From Armigeres subalbatus (lineage: Eukaryota > Arthropoda > Insecta > Diptera > Culicidae): a stretch of 64,000 bases of DNA. The translations under genes and the position numbers were made by a program. Location: the NCBI RefSeq assembly GCF_024139115.2, contig NC_085140.1:422418283-422482282 (forward strand), in the 5' to 3' direction. Below the pieces are notes generated by a model. It saw nothing but the letters and a program-made list of their open reading frames with translations. It did not search any database and was not told where the DNA came from. Shown here piece after piece: positions 44,097 to 55,955 of the stretch (positions are counted from its first letter, which is position 1; every line of letters starts with the position of its first letter).

Positions 44097-46755
44097 CAGT
44101 CCCATCCCGATTTTGGCAACACCCGTTTTTGTCTACCCCCGATTTTGGCAACACCCGTTTTTGGCAACATTTTCTTCCCGATTTTGGCAACAATCTCGAA
44201 AAAAAAAATTTATTACTTTTTAGAGCTAAAACCTTTTTATTAATATCTAATAAGATAAACAAAACCAAAAGTGAATGTCATTAGGGTTTATATGCGTATT
44301 ATGGGCTCTGTACGAATAGTGGGCACTTCCACTGAATTAATGAACCACCACTCGTATTACCGTTCATTGCAAACAATGTCTATTGAAACTTTTCCGCTCT
44401 TTTTATTCACGTTTTCCATGTCTCTATTCACACTACCCTAATCTAGTCAGCCCACCGTAGAATGTCGTATTTTTTGGCATCTCACTGATTTTGTCGTCGA
44501 TAAGCTGACTCACACCGTTGTACATAGTACAACATCCATTAAGCGAAGCCCGCTGTTTACATCACAATGCAACCGATACTGCTTGAGTGATCCAGGAACA
44601 AGCAATCCCAGTAGGTTTAATTGCTAGTCATCGGCACATTCGATTTTCTAAATGCGCTTTTTAGCCATCAAGTCGTTTTGCTCATTACGCGCCGAGAAAC
44701 TGTCATTTAATCATTTTATCCGTTTTTCAGCTGAATTTCTATATACAAAATAAACAACAATTTTTTTTCAAAGAATCTCATTGTTTAAAATTTACAAAAA
44801 ATTATCTAGCGATTAATATCAGAACACTGTTGGCTTTTCCATTTTCCTGATGTGTCAATTGCATAACGAGCCTTTTGATTCCAGCATGCTTGCCAACAGT
44901 TCAACAGTAATGGTAAGAGTTTGGTAACATGTAATCGTAAGGTTCTCAAGCAGGCATTGAAAAAAAAACAGATCATGAGAAAAAATCGGGTTAATCTAAG
45001 CCAACTTGATGCTCTTCCGCGGGGCAAGTTATGAGCTTCCTAAGATCTTTGAAATTGGACGTTAGATGATTTACCGTTTAATGGTCTTTAACACTCACCA
45101 ATGGAAGTCTATTGAGTGAAGCAAATCACTTGGTAACACAACAATGAGCGTCGTTCCGGTGCGCTGATAGCAGAAGCCAATCAAGCATTCTAAAAATGAA
45201 GACCTCTATGAGTCTGGAACTCTAGTACACTAAATGGGAGGCGTTGATACTTTCTCTCGACTATCTTATCGTTGCTTACATGGATTCCTCACCACGGCGG
45301 TGTTAGACGGTGTTGCTCATTGTTTATCACAGAAACGATCGCTCCTACTCGTTGTTTGGCATCTATCTGAGTGAGGCAGTTCATAACAGTAGTTTCCGTC
45401 TACTGCTGTACTTTGCCAGTCACGCAGTCTACGGAGGGTCCGTAAATCGTCTTCCACCTGATCGATCCACCTTGATCGCTGCACACCTCGCCTTATTGTG
45501 CCTGTTGTAGAGAACCATTTTTACTCCAAGTGCGCGTTGGTCCTCCACAAGCATAGTCCACATCTCGTACTTACGCTTTCCTGCCACGTTGCGTCTCTGA
45601 ATTTGTCTGCTGATATCGTTATCGGAGGTCAAGTGAGCCCAAGTACACGAATTCTTCAACCACCTTGATTTTGTCGAATAGCCATTGTCTTCTCTTGAGC
45701 CTACTGCGTCTTCAACGTATTAATCACTAGTCCGATCTGCTTTGCTTCCCTCTTCAGTCTGATGTAAGATTCTTCCATCTTTTCAAAGTTATAATAATGA
45801 AAGTAGTGCATGGAGAACTGAAGTGCGATGACCTGCAGCGAGCACCAGTAGGTTGACTGCTATCGAGTGTCAGAGGTGGCATGCCGCAAATGGTCCTCCA
45901 GCTCCCACTTGGCTACACTATCACTCGTAGTGCGAAGTGCACATAGTGCTCAAAGATCAATCATTGCCGCCTGAAATATTTCTGGGTTGAGTGCTAGGAG
46001 ACCGACTAGTGCAAAGGAATTTGGTTTTAGTGAGTCGAGTGTAGTTAACCCATACTCGCACTACACTTGATCAATGTGCAGAATGCAGATTTCCGTTACC
46101 ATTTTCTAAACCAATGGAACATCTTATGCCTTGCGTTCTTTTTTTCCATAATGTCAGCAAAAGTTGTGCACAGATGTTTACTCTCAATCACACCACAAGA
46201 AAGTTTGCCTCTATCAAAATCCATTATATAAGAATCCGAAATTTGTAGCACATTTAGTCATCTTGTATCCGTCGGATGGCTATTTGATTTATATAGTGAA
46301 TTATGATATAAACAAGAATTTTCGGTAGACTAAAATTTATATCAGATGTCAGATTGAAGTCAGCACTTCAATGGACTACTATATAAACGTTTTTTTATCA
46401 CTACAATTTTTTGTAAGGACATGGCCGACGCTATTTATTATTATTTTGTTATTATTTGTATTATTAAATTGGCTAATTAGTTACATTATCGTTTGATTAC
46501 CATTCTTGAGTTTGTTTCAATTTTGTTAGCTACAATCTTCGAGTTATGAATAATATCGCAAAAATGTCAATTATGATGCACGTGCATCACTTAAACACAC
46601 TCCGCACACTTTGTAGTACATATTCTAAGTATTTAGCTTCAATCATTCAAACAAAAAAAAATTGAAATTTTGTATGAATTTTTCCCGTTTTTGGCAACAT
46701 CCCCATTTTGGCAACATTAAAATCCGGTCGTGTTGCCAAAATCGGGAAGGGACTG
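44097..46755. mobile_element. pogo/mariner-type element, 2.66 kb
   Basis: Flanked by TA at 44095-44096 and 46756-46757. The ends are CAGTCCCATCCCGATTTTGG and, on the other strand, CAGTCCCTTCCCGATTTTGG. Both ends carry several copies of CGATTTTGGCAACA or CCGTTTTTGGCAACA. The interior has no transposase frame I can recognise; it holds an RTE fragment at 45.4 kb and otherwise AT-rich DNA. TTTTGTAAGGACATGGCCGA near 46410 echoes a string in the 13-16 kb elements. Confidence 0.75.
45380..45790 (-). pseudogene. RTE-type LINE C-terminal fragment
   Basis: Minus-strand reading gives EESYIRLKREAKQIGLVIN near 45780-45720, LTSDNDISRQIQRRNVAGKR near 45640-45580, and KMVLYNRHNKARCAA and VDRSGGR near 45500-45430. 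These are the post-RT segments of RTE elements (LGSLVTxDNDxSxEIQRR). A stop interrupts it. It lies inside the pogo-type element and is the same kind of element as at 48.5 and 51.1 kb. Confidence 0.75.
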
Positions 46756-46757
46756 TA

Positions 46758-47347
46758 ATATAATAATATATATGTAAATTAATGTCCAAATCGGGATGTA
46801 GGCAATTAACTTTGATTGAATATAATAATGAATGCCTTTCTCGTATATTGTAAAATGCAATGAGGAAAATACATGAGTGAAGTCTCTCTAATTTACATAC
46901 ATAACCGTTGATTTAAGAACGAGCCTCCAGGAATCCAAAATTGAGTTCATTTTTGCTTTCAAAGGCACGCCACTCAATACGGAAGCAACGCACAACTGTC
47001 ATGTTTATAAACATGCCGAATACCTAGATCATATTTGAAGGAAACTGACAATTTAAATCTCGAGCAGCCCGTTGACCGATTTTCAAAATTCTTTTTTTGA
47101 TCTCTTATTCATCTCATGTACCCAGACAACCACATAAAGCATAAGATATCATGATTCAAATCGTTTACCGATACAAATTTCATCCAACTTGCATTGCGGT
47201 GCGAAGCTTATCAGTTCAATAATAAATTTTCCCGCAAAGTAGGCTATTTTACGGGTTTATTCCAGCTTCATTTGTTGTCATCGCATAGTTCTACAAAAAA
47301 ACCTAATTAATAAATATTTTCCAGCATCTTAGGGGAAAATGTCACAC
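46758..47347. other. unassigned DNA with half of a foldback MITE
   Basis: GCACGCCACTCAATACGGAAGCAACGCACAACTGTCAT-type sequence near 46966-47002 matches one arm of the foldback MITEs at 11.4 and 59.2 kb; the other arm is missing. AATGCCTTTCTCGTA near 46832 resembles a MITE terminus. Confidence 0.5.
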
Positions 47348-47450
47348 GGTTTTAAAAAAATGTATCTTCCTTTTACTTCCACTAGTTTGCAAAGTAGTGG
47401 AAGGAAAAGGAAGATATTTTTTTTCAAACCGTGATACAAACCTAAGTTAA
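47348..47450. repeat. hairpin-forming inverted repeat
   Basis: ACACGGTTTTAAAAAAATG...CTTCCACTA at the left faces TAGTGGAAGG...TTTCAAACCGTG at the right, with a loop of about 15 bp. Arms of about 40 bp pair with few mismatches. Confidence 0.7.
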
Positions 47451-48521
47451 ATCGGAATATCTGTCAAACGGAGTTTAATATCACAAACTACATCGCAATG
47501 AATAACAAAATAACTCGCTTAAAAATCGTGCACATCGTACACCACAGCCCAATGTCGTTTAAGAAATAGGGGAAGAGGCCCCAAAACGCCCCCCGAGGCA
47601 AAACGCCTTTTGTGGTTTCCCACACATTTACCGTCATTAAGATGGCCGTAACAAAACTAGATCTAAAATTATGTAGGTTAGGCAAAAAAATTTTCAAAAT
47701 ATTGTATGGGAAGGTCAGAAAAACTGAAAATTTCCACATTTTGAAGAAACATCTAACATTTTGGCGAAGCAAAACGCCCTAGTGGCACTAACCTACAATG
47801 CACAATGGTCCGATTCAGTTATTTAGCAGGAAAAAACTATTTTCCTCCGTTTTCGTTCTATTTAGACACTTGGTGTCTTCAGTGAAGTTGTTTATAATAA
47901 AATATTGCTTCTTCGGACAAAAAGTTCGATAGGGTGGTCCTTATCGTTTCTCAAACTGAAATTAAACTTTTTTATTTCGGGTTTTTTGTGGATGACCTAT
48001 TTAGCAAACTTGCAGTAAACATTATTTGATGCAACTTTGCCGAAGACACCTTGTGTCTAGCACATAAATTGAGTTCAGTAAACGAAATTTTCGATTTTAA
48101 CCTAGGGTGGCCCCAAAAAAATCAGTTTTTCTATTCTAACTTTTTGTTTTGAGTTTTACGAGAATGCGGTCTTCAGAAGAAGACATAAAGAGCAAGTGAT
48201 GGTGCATATTTTTGCTGAACACATCATGTTTATAAGTCTTACCATTTAAAAGTTATATGCAATTTATACCAAAAAACTATATAATCTCCAAATGCCAATA
48301 ACTCATGGAGATGGTTCGATTAATTTTTTTTGAAGGTGTTATCTGAAAGGGCACATATATAGTAACTTTTACTGTAAAATTACGGAACGTTTTTTTAAAT
48401 TGAATTAATCGACTTTGAAAATTTCTACGAAAAAAATTAAATTTACTAGTATTTCACTATATATTAAAATTATGAGTAAATTACCTTCGTCAAAAGTTCA
48501 AATTTAAACTAAAAATACATA

Positions 48522-48815
48522 TCCGATTATTATTATTTAATCAGACTAAGGCCGAAGTGGCCTGTGCAGTATACAAGAGTCTTCTCCATTCGGCTCGGTC
48601 CATGGCTACACGTCGCCAGCCACGCAGTCTACGGAGTCATCTTCCACCTGATAGATCCACCTTGCCCGCTGCGCACCTCGCCTTCTTGTGCCCGTCCGAT
48701 CGTTGTCGAGAACCATTTTCACCGGGTTACTGTCTGACATTCTGGCTACGTGCCCGGCCCACCGTAGTCGTCCGATTTCAGAGAAAATCATATGGATTAA
48801 TGAATCACCATCCTC
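48522..48815 (-). pseudogene. RTE-type LINE 3' end inside the Transib element
   Basis: Minus-strand reading RLRWAGHVARMSDSNPVKMV, then TRRRGAQRARWIYQVEDD, with a frame change before the AMDRAEWRR-like end. The tail is TAATAATAATAA at 48528-48541. It is a 5'-truncated RTE copy that inserted into Transib, so it is younger than that element. Confidence 0.85.
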
Positions 48816-48871
48816 AGTTTCTCTTTGTCGTCCGATAGAGATGATTTTTCAGAAAGAAAGTAAAGATTTAA

Positions 48872-49057
48872 GTTGAAGACGTTAAATTACAAATAAATAA
48901 CCTGAAACCGACAATGTGTACAATCGGCGACTATTGCATCGCCGTGAAAACTACTTTTATTTTCTGCATGATGGACACTAAAGTTATAAACGACTTCACA
49001 AACACGCATTCACAGGCGTGCTTTATTTGCCGAAAATCAGGTACTACACTAAACATG
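48872..49057 (+). pseudogene. Transib transposase fragment, second-Asp region
   Basis: An open stretch of 62 codons between a stop at 48869 and the MITE insertion. Residues include NNLKPTMCTIGDYCIAVK, FIFCMMDTKVINDFTNTHS and CFICRK. Transib transposases, as I recall them, have an LTMVDGKVCN motif followed by a CxxC pair. The Asp of MMDTKV is therefore the likely counterpart of RAG1 Asp708, and CFIC of the RAG1 zinc-binding CTLC. It lies in the same frame as the downstream fragment. I rate the family match as good because the terminal repeats independently say Transib. Confidence 0.7.
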
Positions 49058-49059
49058 TA

Positions 49060-49708
49060 GGGTAACTGTCCTATTTTGGACCCCTAGAGGAAGTGCATCC
49101 CATTATATGATTATATCTATTGAAATATAGGTTCGATATGGGCGGAAATGACACCATTTCAAAGATGAAAGTCTTATTTATAAAATAGAAATTCGAAATG
49201 AGCTTCAGTTATTGATAAATCAGTGAAATTTGCCATTTTCTGAAATGAAAATATTCTTCGTTTTGGACAGTGCAACATATTTTGGACCCCCAAGTGTACA
49301 CATTTTGGACACCCCCAATTTAGTCTCTGCAAAGTCGAATTTCTAATTTACCCTGGTCAATTGAGCCGAAGCCAAGTCTTATCTTTCGATTGGCATGCAT
49401 CAATGAGAAGATTCCTGCGTTTTAAATTCACAATTTCGACAAAAACTTATTGTGTACGTTCTGAGATTTTCAGTGATGTATACTTTTAAGCGTAACGCAT
49501 TGTAACGCTCGCCTTCTTGAACAAATTAATTTCCTCGAAATTTCATCTAAACATCGCTTTTTCGCACGGGAAACCAGTGATGCTGAACAATGTTAATTTC
49601 CTGAAGCCAATTGGGAATTAGCAGCGGCAATGTTTTTAGTTCAAAAATAAGAAAAATGTTGCCAGGAGTGTTCAAAATGTGTAGGGGTCCAAATCAAGTT
49701 GGTCACCC
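49060..49708. mobile_element. mariner-type MITE inserted in Transib transposase
   Basis: A 649-bp element flanked by TA at 49058-49059 and 49709-49710. The left end is GGGTAACTGTCC followed by TATTTTGGACCCC; the right end, inward, is GGGTGACCAACTTGATTTGG followed by ACCCCTA. Internal strings such as ATTTTGGACCCCC recur near 49289-49317. It contains no transposase. Transposase sequence is present on both sides, so it is younger than the Transib element. Confidence 0.7.
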
Positions 49709-49969
49709 TATCCGCTTTCGCCAACAACACATAAACTGTTGGTCCATGATTCCACAATTTTGAAACATGCCATTCTTCCGATAGGCATGTTGAGCGAAGA
49801 AGCCCAAGAAAGTAGAAATAAAAGCATCCGAAAGTTCAGGGAGAATCACGCCCGCAAATTCAACAGATTGACCAATATTGAGGATATTTTTAAAAGGCTC
49901 ATGATAACATCTGATCCGGTAATTTCTTTAAGCTACCGGAAAAAAATGCAGTACTTTGGATTTGCCTGA
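49709..49969 (+). pseudogene. Transib transposase C-terminal fragment (catalytic Glu region)
   Basis: An open stretch ending at a stop at 49969; the outer reading starts at the MITE junction rather than at a Met. It reads THKLLVHDSTILKHAILPIG, then MLSEEAQESRNKSIRKFREN, then HARKFNRLTNIEDIFKRLMI and a TSDPVIS string. This aligns with the end of the RAG1 core, where HKTLAHVPEII is followed by WASEGNESGNKLFRRFRK and NARQSKCYEMEDV. The second Glu-containing motif (SEEAQESRNK against SEGNESGNK) places the DDE glutamate here (RAG1 Glu962). Between this and the upstream block about 130 residues expected in Transib proteins are absent, so the copy was internally deleted, before or at MITE insertion. 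It cannot be a functional transposase. Confidence 0.75.
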
Positions 49970-50858
49970 TAATGCTAAACATTTGATTGTTTAATATTTT
50001 TGTAACGGATTTCCAAAAGATTATAAATGAATTTGTTTTGTAATTTACATATGTGGTAATGTACTGTCTCAAGTTATCATATCAAATCTACCCGAAGAAT
50101 TTCTCACTTAGATGTGTGATCTAACAGTATGTTAGATAATGTTAGTAATGTTAGGCTCTTTTTTTTATTTTCTATTTTCTTTTACCAAAGATAGTTCATT
50201 TATAATTTGAATATATAAAATTCAAGTAAATTTAAGTTTTTTCGAAGAAATTTTCAAAGTCGATTTATTCAATTTAAAAAAAATACGTTCCCGTAATTTT
50301 ACTATATATGTGCCCTTTCAGATAACACCTTCAAAAAAAATTAATCGAACCATCTCCATGAGATATAGGCATTTTGAGATTGCATAGTTTTTTGGTATGA
50401 ATTGCATATAACTTTTAAATGGTAAGACTTATAAACATGATGTGTTCAGCAAAAATATGCACCATCACTTGCTCTTCATTTCTTCTGAAGACCGCATTCT
50501 CGTAAAACTCAAAACAAAATAGTTAGAATAGAAAAACTGATTTTTTGGGGCCACCCTAGGTTAAAATCCAAAATTTCATTTACTGAACTCAATTTATGTG
50601 CTAGACACAAGGTGTCTTCGGCATCAAATAATGTTTACTGCAAGTTTGCTGAAGAGGTCATCCACAAAAAACCCGAAATAAAAAAGTTTAATTTCAGTTT
50701 TGAGAAACGATAAGGACCACCCTATCGAACTTTTTATCCGAAGAAGCAATATTTTATAATAAACAACTTCACTGAAGACACCAAGTGTCTAAATAGAACG
50801 AAAACGGAGGAAAATAGTTTTTTCCCGCTAAATAACTGAATCGGACCATTGTGCAATG

Positions 50859-51094
50859 TACTTGCGTCTCCACGCACTATCCATATTAGAATGCTGATTC
50901 GCCGACGCGTGGTGCTTTGATCCCTAGGAGCTGCCAGCTAAAAGGTGTTTTGCCTCATGAATTTTCCGGCAACAGAATATCACCACTTTTTTGAAATGTG
51001 AATATTATTAATATGATTGAGATTTTTGTTTAACTGTTGCATAATGTAAAAATACCCATGAATAGCGTTACAAGTAAGACAATAAAGCAGTGTT
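50859..51094. other. flank of the Transib element
   Basis: AAAGGTGTTTTGCCTC at 50941-50956 is the inverse of GAGGCAAAACGCCTTT at 47595-47610, so the Transib element may itself sit inside an older inverted-repeat element. Confidence 0.4.
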
Positions 51095-51245
51095 TGCTTA
51101 GCTGAAAATGGTTCTCGACAACGAACGGAAGGCGAGGTGCGCAGCGAGAAAAGTGGATCAATCAGGTGGAAGGCATGCAACATGCTGCTATTGACCAAGC
51201 GGCACAGAGAAGAGTCTTGTGCACTCCGACCTTTCATTGAACTTT
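51095..51245 (+). pseudogene. RTE-type LINE 3' scrap
   Basis: Plus-strand reading of the same C-terminal region as at 48.5 kb: AAAATGGTTCTCGACAACGA, then GGCGAGGTGCGCAGCG and GTGGATCAATCAGGTGGAAG. A deletion removes part of the RRGAQRARW motif. It ends near CAGAGAAGAGTCTTGTGCAC. Confidence 0.7.
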
Positions 51246-54200
51246 TGTAGTATACCCGTGTCATTTGTTTAGTGCATGTCTTTCTGCTCCATTTCTATTG
51301 AGAAGAAATAAAGTCGTCATTTTTTATTCATATATCTCAAGCTTAATGTAAGGCCTCTTTAGATTAAGGTACCGCTATTTATACCCTTCGAAAAATAACT
51401 TATACCAACTCTCATAGGCGTGCCCCTCAATCAGTTTCGGCTCAACAATAAGTGGGGTAATACTGATTTTGGCCATGCATCGGTACTGAAGTTCAAACAT
51501 GTTTTTGGTTCTTCTTATGAGTTCCGAATTCGTTTTTGTATAGAGATCTGATTTCATTGCGTTTGGCATTTCCGAATCTCACCTCTACACAGAGCTCTAA
51601 TCAGTCAGAGGGTTCAACAGATCCACCAAATTCGTATCCGATTTTTTCCTATTTAATCAGCGCTCTGGACCTTGGAGATTCATGTCGTCGGCTTCGAAGA
51701 CCAGCCTAAGATTGAGTTACGTTTTTACAATTTACTCCATTGACTCCATCCAAGGCGCAAAAAATGGGTCATCTAAAAGCAAATTATAGTCGTTTCATAC
51801 TCCTCCGATCATCACTCATAAGTATTAACATGAATAGTAAGAACTAGAGCACAGTGTGGTAGATCTTACTCCGTAATGCAACACGAAAAGTGTCTACCCA
51901 GCATTACAGGCTCCGTTAACTGCCTGGCTAATTGTTTTACCCCCCAGGCCATTCATCCCCTCAGCACGGGTCGCCTGACACCTTGGGATTCGGGGTTAGG
52001 GACGTCATATTGTCAGCTTCAGTGTTGTACCGAGCCTGGCGATATGACCGGATTTACACCGTTACGCACTACTTCAGAGTATCCATATCCCAGCGTAACG
52101 GGACTACGACCTTAGTCTGAAAATGAATACATAAACATGTTCCTTACTGTCTGTAGGATGCTAGTGATGAACAAAATATGAAGCTTTTCAATTATGGATA
52201 GGCTGAGTAATGAAAAACTCGAGGACGAAGATAGGAAGTACCACCGAAGTTGTTCTGCTTCCAATATTTTTTAATTAATATTACCAATGCGTAAATTGTC
52301 CCACATTTGCCTTTTTATAATTATTAACATCATAGCGTAATTATGCGTATTAATCTTGCCGCATTGCCCCGTACCTAACAAATCAAATTAAATACTCACA
52401 CACATCACCTTTAACCCTCCGATAAATGATGCATGCGAAATTAAATCTATGATATATATTTACCTTCCGGCCGCCATTAATTATAATTTCATCCCTCGTG
52501 CCCCAAAGCTATCGGCTTGTCCGGCTAGGGCTGCTTATCAATCACTCGGCCGGCCAGCACTCCCGATCGCGGGAAACGTTGCCAGGTATCCAATTGATTA
52601 GCCCGATTGACCGGATTCGTGACATTCTTTAATTGGTTCAGCGCTATGGCAGCCCCGCAATATATGGGAAACATTGTCATATTCAATTAGGTGTGAAACG
52701 TCATATGTTCTCACGTGCTGTATGTTTTAATTTATGTCGGCGCGATAAGAGACTTTTTTTTTTGATTTTCTCGTTGACTGGGAATGTGTGAGCTACAGCG
52801 GTGGGAAAGGTCATCAAAAGTCATCATCAGAACGTACTTTTAAATGTGTGTTTCATTTTTAATTTTATTTTGATTTTAATATACATTTTTCTGAGTATCT
52901 CTAGCATTTGATGTGTGTGTTGTGTTTGATTTGATCTGCATAAAGCATTTGAATTTCTGTTTGTTCTTTTTATTTGTGTTTTGATTATCGTGTGGAATAA
53001 TTTGATTTTGCCTTGTTCGTTTGTGTAGCTTTGTGTTGGTTTTCAGTAAGTGTGCTGCCTACGAAAAAATAGTCCCAAAGGTATTCGCTTTGAAATGAAT
53101 TGAAATTGACTAACAGTTATTATGAATTCTAACTGTAAATGTTTTTTACTCGTCTACTGCGTTCAGACTAAACGGTTTGTTTGATTTGTTTTATATTTGG
53201 TAACTATGTTGTGTAAGTACAATATCATAAACAATTGGTCCTCGAAATAAGAGATAAGTTTATTTCGTCTTCAGTGTAAAAATAGATCTTTCCTACGTTA
53301 TTTTCGCATATCTCTATCGGAGATCGAACTAAATAGTTGGTGTTTTATTTATAATAGAGTTTTGAACAAAATTATGTTTTAAAGATAAAATCTAATCAAT
53401 TCATTAACATATTTAAATTTACTTTTCTTCGTCAAAGTATCCCAATAACCATTCAACGACAAATATATTTTTCAAAAATTATCTGTATTCATATATCTTC
53501 TCGATTTATCTGTATCTCAGGCATTCTATACAGAAACAATCAAGTTTTCTGACGATTGAAATTAAATTGAATTGCCTGGAAATGTCGCCTTTGAATTGAC
53601 AATTAGGACATCTATATCACAGTTATTACTAAAATTTAACGATTTTTCATTCGCTTCGACCTTTTCCAGGTTACTTTAATGTGATTAAATATTCACTGTG
53701 AGTTATTGTATGCTAATAGCTGTTCATGTGCACTTTTCTAAACACAAAGAATGTTTAACTGAGATTCGAAACGTGCTGTTTTCGAACGCACTTAAAGCGA
53801 ACAGTTATAAAGAACCAAACAACATTCACATTCTGGTGGCCTCTATGATCTACTGGATTAAAAAGCGTGATTTGAATATGTGTGACTGGAGTTCATAATT
53901 TCTAGTTGAGTTTTTTTTTCATGCAACACATATATGCTCAATTAAGTGCGCCATACTTTCGAACCACCAAATGGTTCATTACAATAATTCGTTATTATTT
54001 TTATTATTGTAAACGTATGCATATGTTATCGATTCTTCAAGATTCCCTTATCATAGTTCAGTACTTATCATATTGTTATGAATCTATAGATGATCTACAC
54101 TTTTTGTGGTATGTTTAATTAAATGATGTTTCTTGTCGAATGTTTCGCTTTTGAAATATGTATAATATTATTGCTTTTGTACATAATATTATTATCATTT

Positions 54201-55945
54201 CTGTGATGTTTGTCGTACATTTCTAAAGTTTTTACCTTAACCGTTAATTTTAAATATTTTTTGATTATGCCATTTTTTTTTAAATGATTATTTTTGAACG
54301 TTGGTTGAACTTTGAGGATACTGATCTGTACCAGAAGATGTAACATGTTTATCGATCCATGTTATTAACTTCTAGTTCTTACCCGGCTAGCGTAAGATGA
54401 CTGAGGGCCTGTCTCATTTGAAGAATTAAATTCAAATTAAACTTAAAAGTGACATTTCAATAATTATCGAATGAGCCTGCTAGCAGAGCAAGATTACTTT
54501 TGCCAGATATCGAATCATTTTTCATCAATGTCTTATTGGATTTGCTGGGGAGCACCAACTATTCTTATGACCGGGTGATTTTTTTTTATTTTCGAACTGT
54601 CCCTTTTAAGTTCCATTCTCCAAATGAGACAGACCCTTACAATAATAGCTTGAACTTGTGCTTTGAAATATGCCATCACGCTGCTTTCAAAATAATGGCT
54701 GATTTATTTGTTAGTATTAATAAATCAATACTAAGTTAATTTACAATAAACATTTGAATATAGATTTATTGTAAATATTATCACACATTAATTCAACACT
54801 TCTAATTGAGTTTTCATATTTGTTTTACAAGCCTCGCTTCACAAAACATTCGACGCGGCTCAGCGGAGTCCCGACAACCATACTTTCAAAGCTGGTTCTA
54901 TGTTGTCAATTCCCAATTTTGCTCTCTCGTCAGATCTCGACAATCCGTTCTATGGGTTTACTTTGCATGTGAACGAACCGAATAATATGATTCAACTGCA
55001 AATATGACCAGCTATCATATAAATCACACGGGCGATTAACAAGTTCAGCTGACCCAGTTTTCCACTTTCGATAGCTTGTCGTGTGCTGCAAAAGACTGGC
55101 CACCCATGGCCATAATTCGCCGAGCTTGTTTTAATTACACAATACTCCACATGTTTCGCCACTTCTGAGAAGCACATGTTCCCATGACACTAGCAGAAAG
55201 GACCCCAGCAGAACCATTAACCGCAGTTTCCACACCGACCGACCGCGACCACCCTTTCCCAGTGGGTGTCATTGCCATAATTATCTTTTTCGTCCCGCTG
55301 TGTCCACGGTGTGTGGTCAACCATTCTTAATTAATGTCATGATTAGTTTGGGAACCTTCCTCGGAACTGAACTCACCGCTTGGTAGTGGTACTTGGCAGC
55401 ATTCGTCCAGCATGGTATAAATATCTCTCTTTGTGACCTCTTTTCCCATTATCCCTGCCGCTAATCCGATCCAATTTCGGAACCAATTGCCTTTAATCCC
55501 CGTGGATGTCGGTGTCATCAGGAACGGATCATCATCGATTTTCATCGGGTGCTATTTTTTCGTTCAAACGGTCTGGGTTCTATGTGGTACAAAAATGAAG
55601 AACGATGCTGGTCAGTCAGTATCAGTACCTCAATTAAACCGACTATGCTTTTACTTTTCGATTACACGTTTCAGCCATGGATCAATAGGATGCTGTGGAA
55701 GCTTTGCCGGCAGGTGCAGCTTTTGCTTCCATTTGAGCCATCAGTATGAATAACCCATTGTAAAGTAGAAATCTCCTGAAAAATTCTGAAACCTATTTTA
55801 GCGCAAACTTCCTATAGGGAAAAATAAAACTTGACTTTTATTATCTCAGCGTCCTATAAATGGGATAGATCTTGCGGATTTTCAGCGAGCTTTGTCTACA
55901 CTCCAGGTGTTTATAGGTGAGCACAATTTTATTAATTTCTTTAGA
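51246..55945. other. unassigned, apparently low-repeat DNA
   Basis: In 4.7 kb I recognise no transposon end or gene. 51880-52110 is a GC-richer block with a CCCAGCRTWACRGG string at both ends in direct orientation. 52440-52760 is a mixed-composition block (CGGCCGGCCAGCACTCCCGA) unlike the repeats around it. 52860-53060 is rich in TTTGTGTTTGATT-type strings. Small frames at 53698, 54500 and 55433 show no motifs. Confidence 0.4.
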
Positions 55946-55955
55946 TGTTATAGGT

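Larger units (their letters stand above)
47801..50853. mobile_element. Transib DNA transposon, internally deleted, 5-bp TSD
   Basis: A 3053-bp element whose ends both begin CACAATGGTCCGATTCAGTT read inward. It is flanked by the 5-bp direct repeat CAATG at 47796-47800 and 50854-50858. CACWATG termini and a 5-bp duplication are the diagnostic features of the Transib superfamily, the transposons related to vertebrate RAG1. The inverted repeats are unusually long, about 650-670 bp (47801 to about 48470 and about 50205 to 50853), and nearly identical in the outer 200 bp. In both ends, 23 bp after the heptamer, comes AAAAAACTA, so the terminus looks like a 23-spacer recombination signal. The interior carries two blocks of decayed transposase, an RTE fragment and a mariner-type MITE. 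The very similar ends suggest a moderately recent or end-mobilised copy. Confidence 0.88.

Noticed and set aside
49739..49969. Independent small host gene with a TTG start
   Set aside because: The reading continues upstream to the MITE junction and matches the end of a Transib transposase, so the apparent start is meaningless.
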